Position numbers and translations under genes: made by a program. Positions 1 through 9,657 of a DNA stretch of 64,000 bases are shown one piece after another. The notes under the pieces were generated by a model. The model saw only the letters and a program-made list of their open reading frames with translations. It had not been told where the DNA came from and did not search any database. Source of the stretch: Flagellimonas hadalis (GTDB lineage: Bacteria > Bacteroidota > Bacteroidia > Flavobacteriales > Flavobacteriaceae); assembly GCF_007785775.2 (NCBI RefSeq), contig NZ_VNIK02000012.1:1-64000 (forward strand), given 5' to 3'. The stretch's first letter is position 1. Every line of letters begins with the position of its first letter.

Positions 1-13
1 ATTTTCCCTGGAA

Positions 14-60
14 GAGGTCTCGATACATTCCAAGCCCATTTGGAACACTCGACCTGACAA
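14..60. repeat. Short dispersed repeat-like element, intergenic
   Basis: The stretch begins gaggtctcgatac and ends actcgacctgacaa, with an inner inverted repeat ttccaa (28-33) / ttggaa (40-45). It resembles the short palindromic intergenic repeats with TCGA-TGACA cores that are common in Flavobacteriaceae genomes, and it is related by eye to the element at 51831-51903. Bases 1-119 hold no gene. Confidence 0.4.
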
Positions 61-119
61 CGTATGGGAATTTGTCATTTGGAATTTATGAAACGGCAGG
101 CAGGCCTCAAGGGGACAAT

Positions 120-1094
120 TCATGATTTTGGCAAGAACACTTCGGCCATCATGCAACGGGCACTGCCGCCCCCGCAGGTCTCGATGGTGTCCAGCGGACT
201 GTGGATGATACCGCAATGCTTTTCCATGGCCGCGATCTGATCCTTGCGCAAGCTGTTGTAGGCCGCGGAGCTCATCACCATATAGCGTTGATCGTTGGCA
301 CCGATCACTTGGAGCATGTTGCCCGCAAAGTGGTACATCTGCTGCTCGCTGATGTCGATGATCTCCCTACCATCCTTTTTGATGTGGTCCACCACGTTCT
401 TACGCTCCTTTTTATCGTCAATGGTGGCCAAACAGATGACCACAAAAGTCTCCGCCATGGCCATCATCACATTGGTGTGGTAAATGGGCAACCGCTGCCC
501 ATCCACGGTCTGGTTGGCCGTAAAAATGACAGGGAAACAGTCAAAATCTTCACAGAACTCAATAAAAAGCTCCTCGTGCGCGCGCTCGGAAAGGGCGCAA
601 TAGGCCTTTTGGTTCACCCGGTCCAACAAGATGCTGCCCGTGCCCTCTAAAAAAACACCTTCCTCTTCCGCAGCGGTATAGTCCATCACATGGTCGATCA
701 CAAATCCCTTTTCCTCCAACAGTGCGAAAATATCTTCCCGGCGTTCCTTCCGGCGGTTTTCGGCAAACATTGGGTAGATGCAAACGGTCCCGTCCTCATG
801 AAAGGACACCCAATTGTTCGGAAAAATGGAATCGGGGGTGTCGCGCTCCTTGGTATCGTCCACCGTGATCACGTTCACACCTTGCTCGCGGAGCACTTTT
901 ACAAACTGGTCAAACTCCTGCTGTGCCTTTTGATTGATCTCTGCGTTCTTCACATCCAGGTCTTCCTGGAAATAGTTGTTCACGGCGGTCTGCTCGTTCA
1001 TCCTAAAATTTACGGGACGGACCATAAGAATGGTATCGGTAATCTGTTTTTTCACTATTCTACTTTGCTTTTTTTGTATTGGGGTGTGTATCAC
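120..1094 (-). CDS. ctlX: Citrulline hydrolase CtlX-like pentein (amidinotransferase family)
   Basis: A 324-residue cytoplasmic protein of the pentein (guanidino-group modifying) superfamily, closest by recall to CtlX, the enzyme described as hydrolysing citrulline to ornithine. Supporting motifs are an N-terminal MVRPVNFRMNEQTAVNN, PDSIFPNNWVSF near residue 90, YHTNVMM with the likely catalytic His near residue 208, and a C-terminal GGGSARCM whose Cys314 is the likely nucleophile. The start is the first ATG. A second pentein gene lies upstream on the same strand with a 57-base gap, so the two probably act together on arginine-type metabolites. Substrate is inferred; arginine deiminase or a related hydrolase is the alternative. 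Confidence 0.8.
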   Translation of the reverse strand: MIHTPIQKKQSRIVKKQITDTILMVRPVNFRMNEQTAVNNYFQEDLDVKNAEINQKAQQEFDQFVKVLREQGVNVITVDDTKERDTPDSIFPNNWVSFHEDGTVCIYPMFAENRRKERREDIFALLEEKGFVIDHVMDYTAAEEEGVFLEGTGSILLDRVNQKAYCALSERAHEELFIEFCEDFDCFPVIFTANQTVDGQRLPIYHTNVMMAMAETFVVICLATIDDKKERKNVVDHIKKDGREIIDISEQQMYHFAGNMLQVIGANDQRYMVMSSAAYNSLRKDQIAAMEKHCGIIHSPLDTIETCGGGSARCMMAEVFLPKS

Positions 1095-1112
1095 AACACC
1101 TCTTAAGTCCCA

Positions 1113-1148
1113 CTTCGACTTTGCTCAGTGCGAGCTCTCAAGGGGACA
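1113..1148. repeat. Repeat-like element between the two pentein genes
   Basis: The gap between the two pentein genes contains cttcgactttgctcagtg, which resembles the TTCGACTnnGCTCAnn core of the element at 51881-51903. It is followed by ctcaaggggaca (1137-1148), an exact 12-base direct repeat of 106-117, which lies just past the end of the other pentein gene. Confidence 0.4.
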
Positions 1149-1151
1149 TTC

Positions 1152-2069
1152 TTATTTTTCTCTGATCAAGGGCATGGTGCTGCAGCGCAACAGCCCTTCC
1201 TGTTTGGCAATCTCAGCATAGGGAATCTCCTCTACGGTAAATCCTTGATCACGGAGCCAGTTGTTCAGGCGGGTAAAGTTTTTCTCGGAGACCACCACCT
1301 CTGGGGAGATGGAAAATACGTTGCTGAACATCTGGTACATTTCGTTCTTATCAATTTCAAAAATGTTATCCGGTCCAAAAAAATCTACCAAATAACGGTA
1401 TTCCTCCTCCACCAAAAACCCATTTTTGTGCAGAATGGCCTTGTCCTTGCCCACAGGCTGGAAACAACAGTCCAGATGTAGGGCATTTTCCCTAGGGTCG
1501 GTGTTGGATTTCCGCAGCTCGAAAGATCTCACCGTTTTGTGGGGAAATAGCTCCCGGATATAGTCCACGGCCGCTTTGTTGGTGCGGGCGGTGATATAGC
1601 TTGCATAGTCGGGCCCAGTATAGGTACCGATGAAAATATGGTCGTTCCAAGGCATTACGTCCCCACCTTCGATGTGTACCTCCACTGGCGGCCTGATGAT
1701 GTTTTCCGAGGCGATCATGTCCAACACTTCGTGGATGGCCTCAAATTCCTGCTCCCGATCGGGCAGTATGTTGGCATGGAACAGCTTATCCCCTATCACA
1801 AAGGCAATGTCTCGTGTAAAGATCTGGTTGCAATCTTCCAGGACCTCGGGCCTGTACACCTTCACCCCATATTTTTGGAATACTTGGGCAAATGCGTCCA
1901 TTTCCTGCACCATGTCCTCCTCTTTGGGATAGGTGCCCGCCAAGATATGTTCCAACGATTTGGGGTCATAAGCTTCCTCAGGTGTCGGCGTGGGACCGCA
2001 GCTTTTGGCCGTTCCCAACAGCACCGCCTTCAATGGACTCGTCTCGTTTTCTATGTGCAATCGTATCAT
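1152..2069 (-). CDS. Amidinotransferase/dimethylarginine dimethylaminohydrolase-like protein
   Basis: A 305-residue pentein-fold protein. Visible catalytic elements are FTRD (Asp87), HIEGGD (Glu134 with the family GGD turn), LHLDCC with His198, and RCSTMPL near the C-terminus with the likely nucleophile Cys296. This set fits hydrolases or transferases acting on guanidino groups, such as DDAH, arginine deiminase and amidinotransferases. It precedes ctlX on the same strand with a short gap and is probably co-transcribed. Length and motif order fit a complete enzyme. The exact substrate (methylarginine, arginine, citrulline) cannot be read from the sequence. Confidence 0.75.
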   Translation of the reverse strand: MIRLHIENETSPLKAVLLGTAKSCGPTPTPEEAYDPKSLEHILAGTYPKEEDMVQEMDAFAQVFQKYGVKVYRPEVLEDCNQIFTRDIAFVIGDKLFHANILPDREQEFEAIHEVLDMIASENIIRPPVEVHIEGGDVMPWNDHIFIGTYTGPDYASYITARTNKAAVDYIRELFPHKTVRSFELRKSNTDPRENALHLDCCFQPVGKDKAILHKNGFLVEEEYRYLVDFFGPDNIFEIDKNEMYQMFSNVFSISPEVVVSEKNFTRLNNWLRDQGFTVEEIPYAEIAKQEGLLRCSTMPLIREK

Positions 2070-2281
2070 CTGGTGGACCGTATTGACCGTTGAACAAATA
2101 CCTTAAAATTTCTGGGGCAAATCTAGTGTTTTACTCCCTATTTCCCTCCTACGAAAAAGGAAAAAACACAATAATCATGGTGATTTTCCCCAGCCTGAAA
2201 AAGAAAAACTGCCACGCTGTAACCAAATGTTTTTCAGTTAGTTAAAAAACCATTTTTTGGTCCATTTTCTCTTTATCAAAT

Positions 2282-2782
2282 GTGGTCAATACATTTTTAT
2301 TCATTACATTTGTATTAAGATTTTTCCTACAAATAAAGAAAATACTATTATTGACCTCACTCCTCGCAGGTGCCTTTGCCGTACTTGGAGGGATTGATGC
2401 GTTTCATGGTGAAAGAGGGGTTGATGACACTACTGTTTCCAATGATGGGGCACCGTCCATCTATGCTGCCAAGTATAAGGACTGTATCGGCAAGGAGGAT
2501 TTTCCTGAAAGCCTTGCTTCGGATGAGGGAGTCAACAATGACTGGGACATCAAAAAGGTGGATAATTCCTTGGCAAAGTATAAAGTTTCCATGGAAACAG
2601 TGACAAAAAACCTGAACTACATCGATGCGCATAATTTTATCCATCAAGAGTTCCTACGTTCCAAGGACTATCTGCTGAACAGGGAGCTTTCGGAAATACA
2701 AAAGCATTACCACCGGGAGGTCATGCGGATATGCTATGATACCGACAAGGCACTGAACTTAGGTTCAGCCAGTAGGTTATAA
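2282..2782 (+). CDS. Hypothetical secreted protein
   Basis: A 166-codon open frame whose N-terminus (about residues 1-40) is strongly hydrophobic with a lysine pair, like a signal peptide or single membrane anchor. The rest is charged and helical, with no family I recognise. The frame opens at GTG 2282; the true start is uncertain because no ATG precedes the hydrophobic segment. It is convergent with the citrate synthase gene and shares a hairpin with it at 2786-2813. It may be a small periplasmic protein. No functional context is visible. Confidence 0.45.
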   Translation: MVNTFLFITFVLRFFLQIKKILLLTSLLAGAFAVLGGIDAFHGERGVDDTTVSNDGAPSIYAAKYKDCIGKEDFPESLASDEGVNNDWDIKKVDNSLAKYKVSMETVTKNLNYIDAHNFIHQEFLRSKDYLLNRELSEIQKHYHREVMRICYDTDKALNLGSASRL

Positions 2783-2785
2783 ATG

Positions 2786-2813
2786 CAGAAAGGACGATAA
2801 ATCGCCCTTTCTG
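2786..2813. terminator. Bidirectional hairpin between convergent genes
   Basis: Arms cagaaaggacgat (2786-2798) and atcgccctttctg (2801-2813) form a long hairpin with one mismatch. It sits between the stop of the plus-strand unknown gene and the stop of gltA, so it probably ends both transcripts. No long T run follows on either side. Confidence 0.6.
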
Positions 2814-2833
2814 TAAAGTCGTTGTCCCAAATC

Positions 2834-4117
2834 TTACCTTTTTTCCAACGGCACAAAAGACCTTAGGTTTTCCCCGATATATACTTGGCGGGGCCTTCCT
2901 ATGGGCTCTTTTCGCAATCGCATCTCCCTCCATTGGGCAATCCAACCGGGCAATCTTCCGAGTGCGAACATCACTGTGAACATCTCTGTGGGGATGCCAA
3001 GGGCGCGATAAATGATCCCGGAATAAAAATCGACATTGGGGTACAGTTTCCTGTCCACGAAATAAGGGTCTTCCAAAGCTTCTTTCTCCAGTCCCTTGGC
3101 TATGTCAAGAATGGGGTCTTGGATGCCCAGATTACCCAACACATCGTCTGCCGCTTTCTTAATGATCTTGGCCCTTGGGTCAAAGTTTTTATAGACACGG
3201 TGCCCAAAGCCCATCAATCGGAACGGGTCGTCCTTGTCCTTGGCCTTGGCCATATATTTTTTGGTATCACCACCATCTGCTTCGATAGCTTCCAACATTT
3301 CGAGAACCGCTTGGTTGGCCCCTCCATGAAGTGGTCCCCAAAGGGCCGAAATACCGGCGGACAACGAAGCGAACAGACCTGCATGTGAAGAACCCACGAT
3401 ACGCACAGTGGATGTGGAGCAGTTTTGCTCGTGGTCTGCGTGCAAAATCAACAACTTGTCCAATGCATCTATGGCGATAGGGTCTTTTTTGTATTCCTGG
3501 TTGGGTCTTTTGAACATCATTTTGTGGATGTTCTCCACATATCCCAATGAATCATCGCCATAATCGAGCGGTAGTCCTTTCTTTTTGCGAAGGGTCCACG
3601 CCACCAATACCGGGAACTTGGCCAGAATGCGCACAATGGAATTGTACATGGCCGTCTCAGAAGACACATCTACGGATGTGGGGTTAAAGGCGACCAAAGC
3701 ACTTGTCAGGGACGAAAGTACGCCCATAGGGTGGGCAGATTTTGGAAACCCGTCCAAGATCTTCTTCATCTCCTCATCCACTTGGGATTCCTCTTTAATG
3801 TCGCTATGGAATTTTGCCAGCTGTGCCTTATTGGGCAGTTCGCCAAAGATGAGCAGGTAAGCCACTTCCAAAAAGTCAGCTTTCTCGGCCAACTCTTCAA
3901 TGGAGTAACCCCGGTATCGCAATATCCCCTTTTCACCATCGAGGAAGGTAACGGCACTTTCACAGGATCCCGTGTTCTTGTAACCCGGGTCTATGGTCAC
4001 CATTCCTGTTTCTGCCCTCAACGTTTTTATATCTATGGCCAATTCATCTTCAGTACCTTTGATTACAGGGAATTCATACCGTTTACCCCCATATTCGAGT
4101 ATAGCTTTGTCCGACAT
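2834..4117 (-). CDS. gltA: Citrate synthase
   Basis: A 427-residue type II citrate synthase that condenses oxaloacetate and acetyl-CoA at the entry of the TCA cycle. The catalytic triad is visible: His264 in GPLHGGANQ, His306 in GFGHRVYKN and Asp363 in VDFYSG. LHADHEQN at 225-232 and the R-rich C-terminal PIGRPRQVY are also typical. The N-terminal extension with DPGYKNTGSC matches the Gram-negative hexameric type, so NADH sensitivity is possible. It starts at the first ATG; A-rich leader, no clear Shine-Dalgarno. In related genomes it usually follows enolase (recalled); here glgA lies between them. Confidence 0.97.
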   Translation of the reverse strand: MSDKAILEYGGKRYEFPVIKGTEDELAIDIKTLRAETGMVTIDPGYKNTGSCESAVTFLDGEKGILRYRGYSIEELAEKADFLEVAYLLIFGELPNKAQLAKFHSDIKEESQVDEEMKKILDGFPKSAHPMGVLSSLTSALVAFNPTSVDVSSETAMYNSIVRILAKFPVLVAWTLRKKKGLPLDYGDDSLGYVENIHKMMFKRPNQEYKKDPIAIDALDKLLILHADHEQNCSTSTVRIVGSSHAGLFASLSAGISALWGPLHGGANQAVLEMLEAIEADGGDTKKYMAKAKDKDDPFRLMGFGHRVYKNFDPRAKIIKKAADDVLGNLGIQDPILDIAKGLEKEALEDPYFVDRKLYPNVDFYSGIIYRALGIPTEMFTVMFALGRLPGWIAQWREMRLRKEPIGRPRQVYIGENLRSFVPLEKR

Positions 4118-4239
4118 TTATACAATTAAATAGATTAGTAAAAATAGAATGCGGAATTTACGAAAAAGCGGAACCATTAACAATTTACTGTTGTGATTTG
4201 TGCTGTTATTAACAATAAAATATCAACGGTGGAAAATCT

Positions 4240-5778
4240 TCAATTTGTTTTGTAAAGTTGTTTGTAATATTCGTCCACGGACTTCTGCCAAGTGAAGCGC
4301 ATTTTTTTGGCGGAAGCTTGGATTTTCTTCCATTTGGGCTTGTCGTTTTCAAACACATCCAGTGCCTCATCGAAGGCTTCCAACATGTTTTTGATCTTTT
4401 CATCATAACTTTCCCCATCGAAACTGAAGCCTGTGACCATGTGTTCCACTGTATCCTTCAATCCGCCGGTATGATGCACAAGGCATGGATTCCCGTTACG
4501 CATGGCCAGCATCTGACTGATGCCGCACGGCTCAAAAAGGCTCGGCATAAAATAGAGGTCGGACTCCAGATACATGGAGTCGATCAATTTCTCCGATTGG
4601 CCGTTGGTGAAGATGAAATTCTTATGCTGGTAGCTTAATTTTCTGAAAAGCTCTTCGTACTCGGGCGCCCCGGTTCCCAAGAGTATGAAAATCCCATCCA
4701 CTTTCTCCAAACGTTTCAGGATTTCCACAAAGGCTTCGGGGGAACGCATAAAAAAGTAGAACTTCTGTTCCGTCAAGCGGGCCACGCTGGAAGCGATGAA
4801 CTTGGGTTTGTTCTCCACATACTCCATGATCTTTTCCCCGGTATGGGCCAGAAAGTCGGCCTTATACTTCTTGGACTCCTCTTGCAACCATCTGAACAGT
4901 GCCTTGACGGTGTTGCGGTAGATGTTCCCTTTTTTCTCCTTGTTGATGTTCTTGTAATTGCAGCCGTTCAAGATTCCAAAGAGCCTTCCTTCGGCGTCGG
5001 CCTTTTGCAGGTCACGTTCCAGACCTTCCCCCCCTATGAACTCGGGCGGGGAACTGGGCAACAGTACATCTTCCTTGTAGGATGGGGAAACGGTGTGCAC
5101 CGCATCCGCAAAGCGGATGCCCACGGCCATAAGGTTAATGCAATCCCGGTACCGGTAATCCATCAATGCCCTGTGGTCAATGGCAATATCGGGAAACCAG
5201 TTCCTCACGGACGAATAGTTGTTTTCGAACGGCCGAATGCCCTGAATGGCCAAATTATGGATACTGTACACGAACCGGATATCTTTCAGGTTGGTGTATT
5301 CGGGATGGAATTTTCTCAGGAACAGCAAAAGACTGGAGTGCCAATCGTGCAAATGGACCACATCCAGTTTTCCAAAAGCGCCTTTTTTGATGGCCTCGGC
5401 CACTGCGGTACAAAAGATGAAATATTTTATGGCATCGGTATAGAAGGGTTCTTCGGGGTCGTTGTGGTAAATGTGGGCAATGTCCCCAGCCTCGATCTCT
5501 GGGTGGTGCAGTACATAGTGAAAGATGTTCGGAAATTCCTTCTTCGGTTTTACTTCATAGAGTTCTGCGGTATAGCCCAATCCCCTCAGCGAGAAATTGA
5601 GCGTGGTCTTGGGCAGTCCCCCATGGTGGAGCCTTGAATAGGCCGGTACGATGACATGTGCCCTGTCCCCACGCTCGGAAATCTGTCTTGGGACGTCCCT
5701 GACCACATCGCCCATGCCTCCTGCCTTGCAGTTTTCCAGGGCATCATTTTCGGCCGCTACGAAAAGAAAATTCTTCAT
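4240..5778 (-). CDS. glgA: Glycogen synthase, GT5 family
   Basis: A 512-residue ADP-glucose (or UDP-glucose) dependent glycogen/starch synthase, which transfers glucose to an alpha-1,4-glucan. The N-terminal domain carries the sugar-nucleotide loop KAGGMGDVV (residues 18-26; KxGGL class) and HLHDWHSSL. The C-terminal domain carries SLFEPCGISQMLAMR with the conserved Glu and the family HHTGGLKDTV. Length is normal for GT5. No glgB, glgC or glgP is next to it, so it stands alone between eno and gltA, 122 bases upstream of gltA. Start at the first ATG. Confidence 0.92.
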   Translation of the reverse strand: MKNFLFVAAENDALENCKAGGMGDVVRDVPRQISERGDRAHVIVPAYSRLHHGGLPKTTLNFSLRGLGYTAELYEVKPKKEFPNIFHYVLHHPEIEAGDIAHIYHNDPEEPFYTDAIKYFIFCTAVAEAIKKGAFGKLDVVHLHDWHSSLLLFLRKFHPEYTNLKDIRFVYSIHNLAIQGIRPFENNYSSVRNWFPDIAIDHRALMDYRYRDCINLMAVGIRFADAVHTVSPSYKEDVLLPSSPPEFIGGEGLERDLQKADAEGRLFGILNGCNYKNINKEKKGNIYRNTVKALFRWLQEESKKYKADFLAHTGEKIMEYVENKPKFIASSVARLTEQKFYFFMRSPEAFVEILKRLEKVDGIFILLGTGAPEYEELFRKLSYQHKNFIFTNGQSEKLIDSMYLESDLYFMPSLFEPCGISQMLAMRNGNPCLVHHTGGLKDTVEHMVTGFSFDGESYDEKIKNMLEAFDEALDVFENDKPKWKKIQASAKKMRFTWQKSVDEYYKQLYKTN

Positions 5779-5844
5779 GAGGGAAATTTTAAATGGTGTG
5801 TTTAGTTGAACATCAATTTAACCAAAGTTTGTTACTGTAACAAA

Positions 5845-5875
5845 AAAAAGCCCCTCCAAATTTGGAAGGGCTTTT
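5845..5875 (-). terminator. Rho-independent terminator after eno
   Basis: Arms gcccctccaaa and tttggaagggc form a near-perfect hairpin flanked by A and T runs. Read on the minus strand it is followed by a long T run, 23 bases past the eno stop. Confidence 0.85.
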
Positions 5876-5897
5876 ATAATTAAAAAAATCAATCTTT

Positions 5898-7573
<1,676 letters not shown>

Positions 7574-8362
7574 ATGTACTACAAAAAAACAACGGAAATC
7601 ATTGACGATTTCCTGAAAAGGAACAAAATCCCCCACTTAAGTATCTACCTCGAGGCAAGCTTGACCACCTATTTGGATTTTAAGCAAACCCCTATCAACC
7701 CCAAAGATGAGGCAAGTGTGCCATTGGGAACTTCAAAAATGTACGGCCTGCCCCACTTGCCCGATTCCATTGATTTTCCACTGGGCCTTCATTTTATTGC
7801 CCAGTTCAACTGCAGTGACCTAAAGCCTTATGATGTTGATGATATTTTGCCCGAAAATGGCATTTTTTACTTTTTTGTCGATGAAACCTTGGAAGGGATA
7901 TCTTGCCATTATTACGATGGCCCATTGGATGAACTGAAAATCCAGGATTATCCCGTGCAAGAGGGGAAACTTCCTTACGAAGACAAGTTCAAGGGCCAAC
8001 CCCGTGCCATTTCCTTTGAAGAATCGGAAGTGATTGTACTAAGTACAAATGTATATTGGGACAGGGAAATTGGCGATCTTTCCCTCGTCCTTATAGACGA
8101 ATTGAAACAAGCACTGGGTGATCATATCATCACTATTGATGATGTACAAGGCCATGTCAACGTGCTATCAGGCGATTACATTTTTGGTAAAGCCTGCTTT
8201 CATCAGAATGAAGACCATTTTGATGATTTTGAGCGCCATGTGCTATTTTTCTGTTTCCGTATGGGAGAGGGACATGTCAATTTCTTTATAAGAAAAGGAA
8301 AACTGAATCCCAAAAAGAAACTCAAAAAGCAGATTTTTGCGGTTTATTCACCTAAATCATAA
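7574..8362 (+). CDS. DUF1963 (YwqG-like) protein, copy 1
   Basis: A 262-residue soluble protein of the DUF1963/YwqG family, whose biochemical role is not established. Family features are YGLPHLPDSIDFPLG (about 54-68), FIAQFNCSDLKPYD, GIFYFFVDE, a central DRE/DLSLVLIDEL segment and a C-terminal GEGHVNFFI. No signal peptide or membrane segment. It is roughly two-thirds identical by eye to the next gene (same length), and the flanks are duplicated too. It lies opposite to its neighbours, between eno and carA. YwqG-type proteins are sometimes near toxin-immunity genes in other genomes, but nothing here shows such a role. Confidence 0.85.
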   Translation: MYYKKTTEIIDDFLKRNKIPHLSIYLEASLTTYLDFKQTPINPKDEASVPLGTSKMYGLPHLPDSIDFPLGLHFIAQFNCSDLKPYDVDDILPENGIFYFFVDETLEGISCHYYDGPLDELKIQDYPVQEGKLPYEDKFKGQPRAISFEESEVIVLSTNVYWDREIGDLSLVLIDELKQALGDHIITIDDVQGHVNVLSGDYIFGKACFHQNEDHFDDFERHVLFFCFRMGEGHVNFFIRKGKLNPKKKLKKQIFAVYSPKS

Positions 8363-8766
8363 AAATGTGTGATGACAAAGGGCCTTCCCATAATCGGAAG
8401 GCCCTTTGTACATCTTATTTAAGATTGCTTGAAAAAAGCAGTTGTATCACTCCCTAGTTTTTCCCTACCTTGAGCGAACGATTGGCCGTTCTTTACTCAG
8501 CATCACTGCGCTTAACCTTCTTGCCCGATTGAAAAACGTACTGTCCTCATTTTTGAGACACGTATCCCACAGCGAATCCCAGAACCATTGGAGAATTGCC
8601 ATCGACCGAGGTCTGGTCCATTTCTTCAACAGTCTCCTGACAAATATGCTTCAATCCAACCCTTTTTAATCCTTTGATTTAAAGAGACATATTGTTAATA
8701 AAATTATGCCACATGAATACTCATTTTCCCTATTTTGGAAAAATTTTTTTAACCAAATCTTTTATT
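8363..8766. other. 404-base intergenic region holding a carA-tail remnant and second upstream copy
   Basis: After the terminator, bases 8450-8466 (ctccctagtttttccct) are identical to 9654-9670, which is the 3' end of carA (stop codon and last three codons on the minus strand). Bases 8584-8766 repeat the segment upstream of copy 1. The minus strand is open from about 8645 to 8467 and would encode a Trp-rich peptide containing MAILQWFWDSLWD. No ordinary gene is supported. Confidence 0.6.
8375..8409 (+). terminator. Rho-independent terminator after DUF1963 copy 1
   Basis: A perfect 14-base inverted repeat, acaaagggccttcc (8375-8388) / ggaaggccctttgt (8396-8409), with a 7-base loop. The equivalent hairpin follows copy 2. 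Confidence 0.85.
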
Positions 8767-9555
8767 ATGTACTACAAAAAAGCAATGGAAATCATCGACG
8801 ATTTCTTGGAAAAGAATGAATTTTCCGAATTTGATGACGATGTGAAGGGAAGCTTGACTTACTATTTGAAATTCAAGCAAATCCGAATCAATCCCCAAGA
8901 TGAGGCGAGTGTGCCATTGGGGGCTTCAAAAATCTACGGCCTGCCCCATTTGCCGGACTCCATTAAGTTTCCACTGGGTCTAAACTTCATCGCACAGTTC
9001 AACTGCAGTGAACTGAAGCCATATGATGTCGATGACATTTTGCCTGATAAAGGCATATTTTATTTCTTCGTGGATGATTCTGGTGTTGAGACGTCTTGCC
9101 ACTATTACGATGGTCCATTGAATGAATTGAAAATTCAGGACTACCCTGAACAAAAGGGAAAACTTTTCTACGAGAAAAAGTTCAGGATCGAACCCCGTAC
9201 CATTTCCTTTGAGGAATCAGAAATATTGGTAATGGAGACAGACAGTTATTGGGAAGAAGAACTGGGCGACTTATCCAGTGACCTTATTGATGAATTGCAA
9301 CAAGAACTGGGCGATCACCTTATCCTAGATGATGAGGATGAAGGAGGTCACATCATATCCGGTGATTACCTTTTTGGCGATGCTTGCTTCTATCAAGGAG
9401 ATGCTGAAGATGAATATGATGACTACTATTCCAGCTTGGTATTTTTCTGCTTTGGAATGGGTGAAGGCCATGTCAACTTCTTTATCAAAAATGCAAAGTT
9501 GGATGTGAACAAGGACATCAACAAGCAAATTGTCGGAGTCTATTCTGGCACTTGA
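8767..9555 (+). CDS. DUF1963 (YwqG-like) protein, copy 2
   Basis: A 262-residue paralogue of the preceding gene. The frame is open from 8692, but ATG 8767 is chosen because its surroundings (cttttattATGTACTAC) match the start of copy 1 base for base and give equal length. Family motifs YGLPHLPDSIKFPLG, FIAQFNCSELKPYD, GIFYFFVDD and GMGEGHVNFFI are intact, so both copies look functional. Copy 2 is more acidic near its C-terminus (DAEDEYDDYY). It is convergent with carA. Function unknown. Confidence 0.85.
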   Translation: MYYKKAMEIIDDFLEKNEFSEFDDDVKGSLTYYLKFKQIRINPQDEASVPLGASKIYGLPHLPDSIKFPLGLNFIAQFNCSELKPYDVDDILPDKGIFYFFVDDSGVETSCHYYDGPLNELKIQDYPEQKGKLFYEKKFRIEPRTISFEESEILVMETDSYWEEELGDLSSDLIDELQQELGDHLILDDEDEGGHIISGDYLFGDACFYQGDAEDEYDDYYSSLVFFCFGMGEGHVNFFIKNAKLDVNKDINKQIVGVYSGT

Positions 9556-9579
9556 ACAAGATGAATAACATGTAATAAC

Positions 9580-9609
9580 AAAGGGTCTTCCTATATAGGA
9601 AGACCCTTT
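9580..9609 (+). terminator. Rho-independent terminator after DUF1963 copy 2
   Basis: Arms aaagggtcttcc (9580-9591) and ggaagacccttt (9598-9609) with a tatata loop. It lies between convergent copy 2 and carA and may serve both. It is a diverged duplicate of the hairpin at 8375-8409. Confidence 0.85.
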
Positions 9610-9657
9610 CTACTTTTATGTCATAGGGATGCTTTAAAAAAAAACCTGTATTTCTCC

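Noticed and set aside
4843-5637. A 264-codon plus-strand frame across glgA
   Set aside because: Antisense to glycogen synthase; no recognisable product or promoter.
7574-9555. DUF1963 pair as toxin-immunity genes
   Set aside because: YwqG-type proteins can be linked with polymorphic toxins elsewhere, but no toxin, secretion marker or variable cassette is adjacent here.
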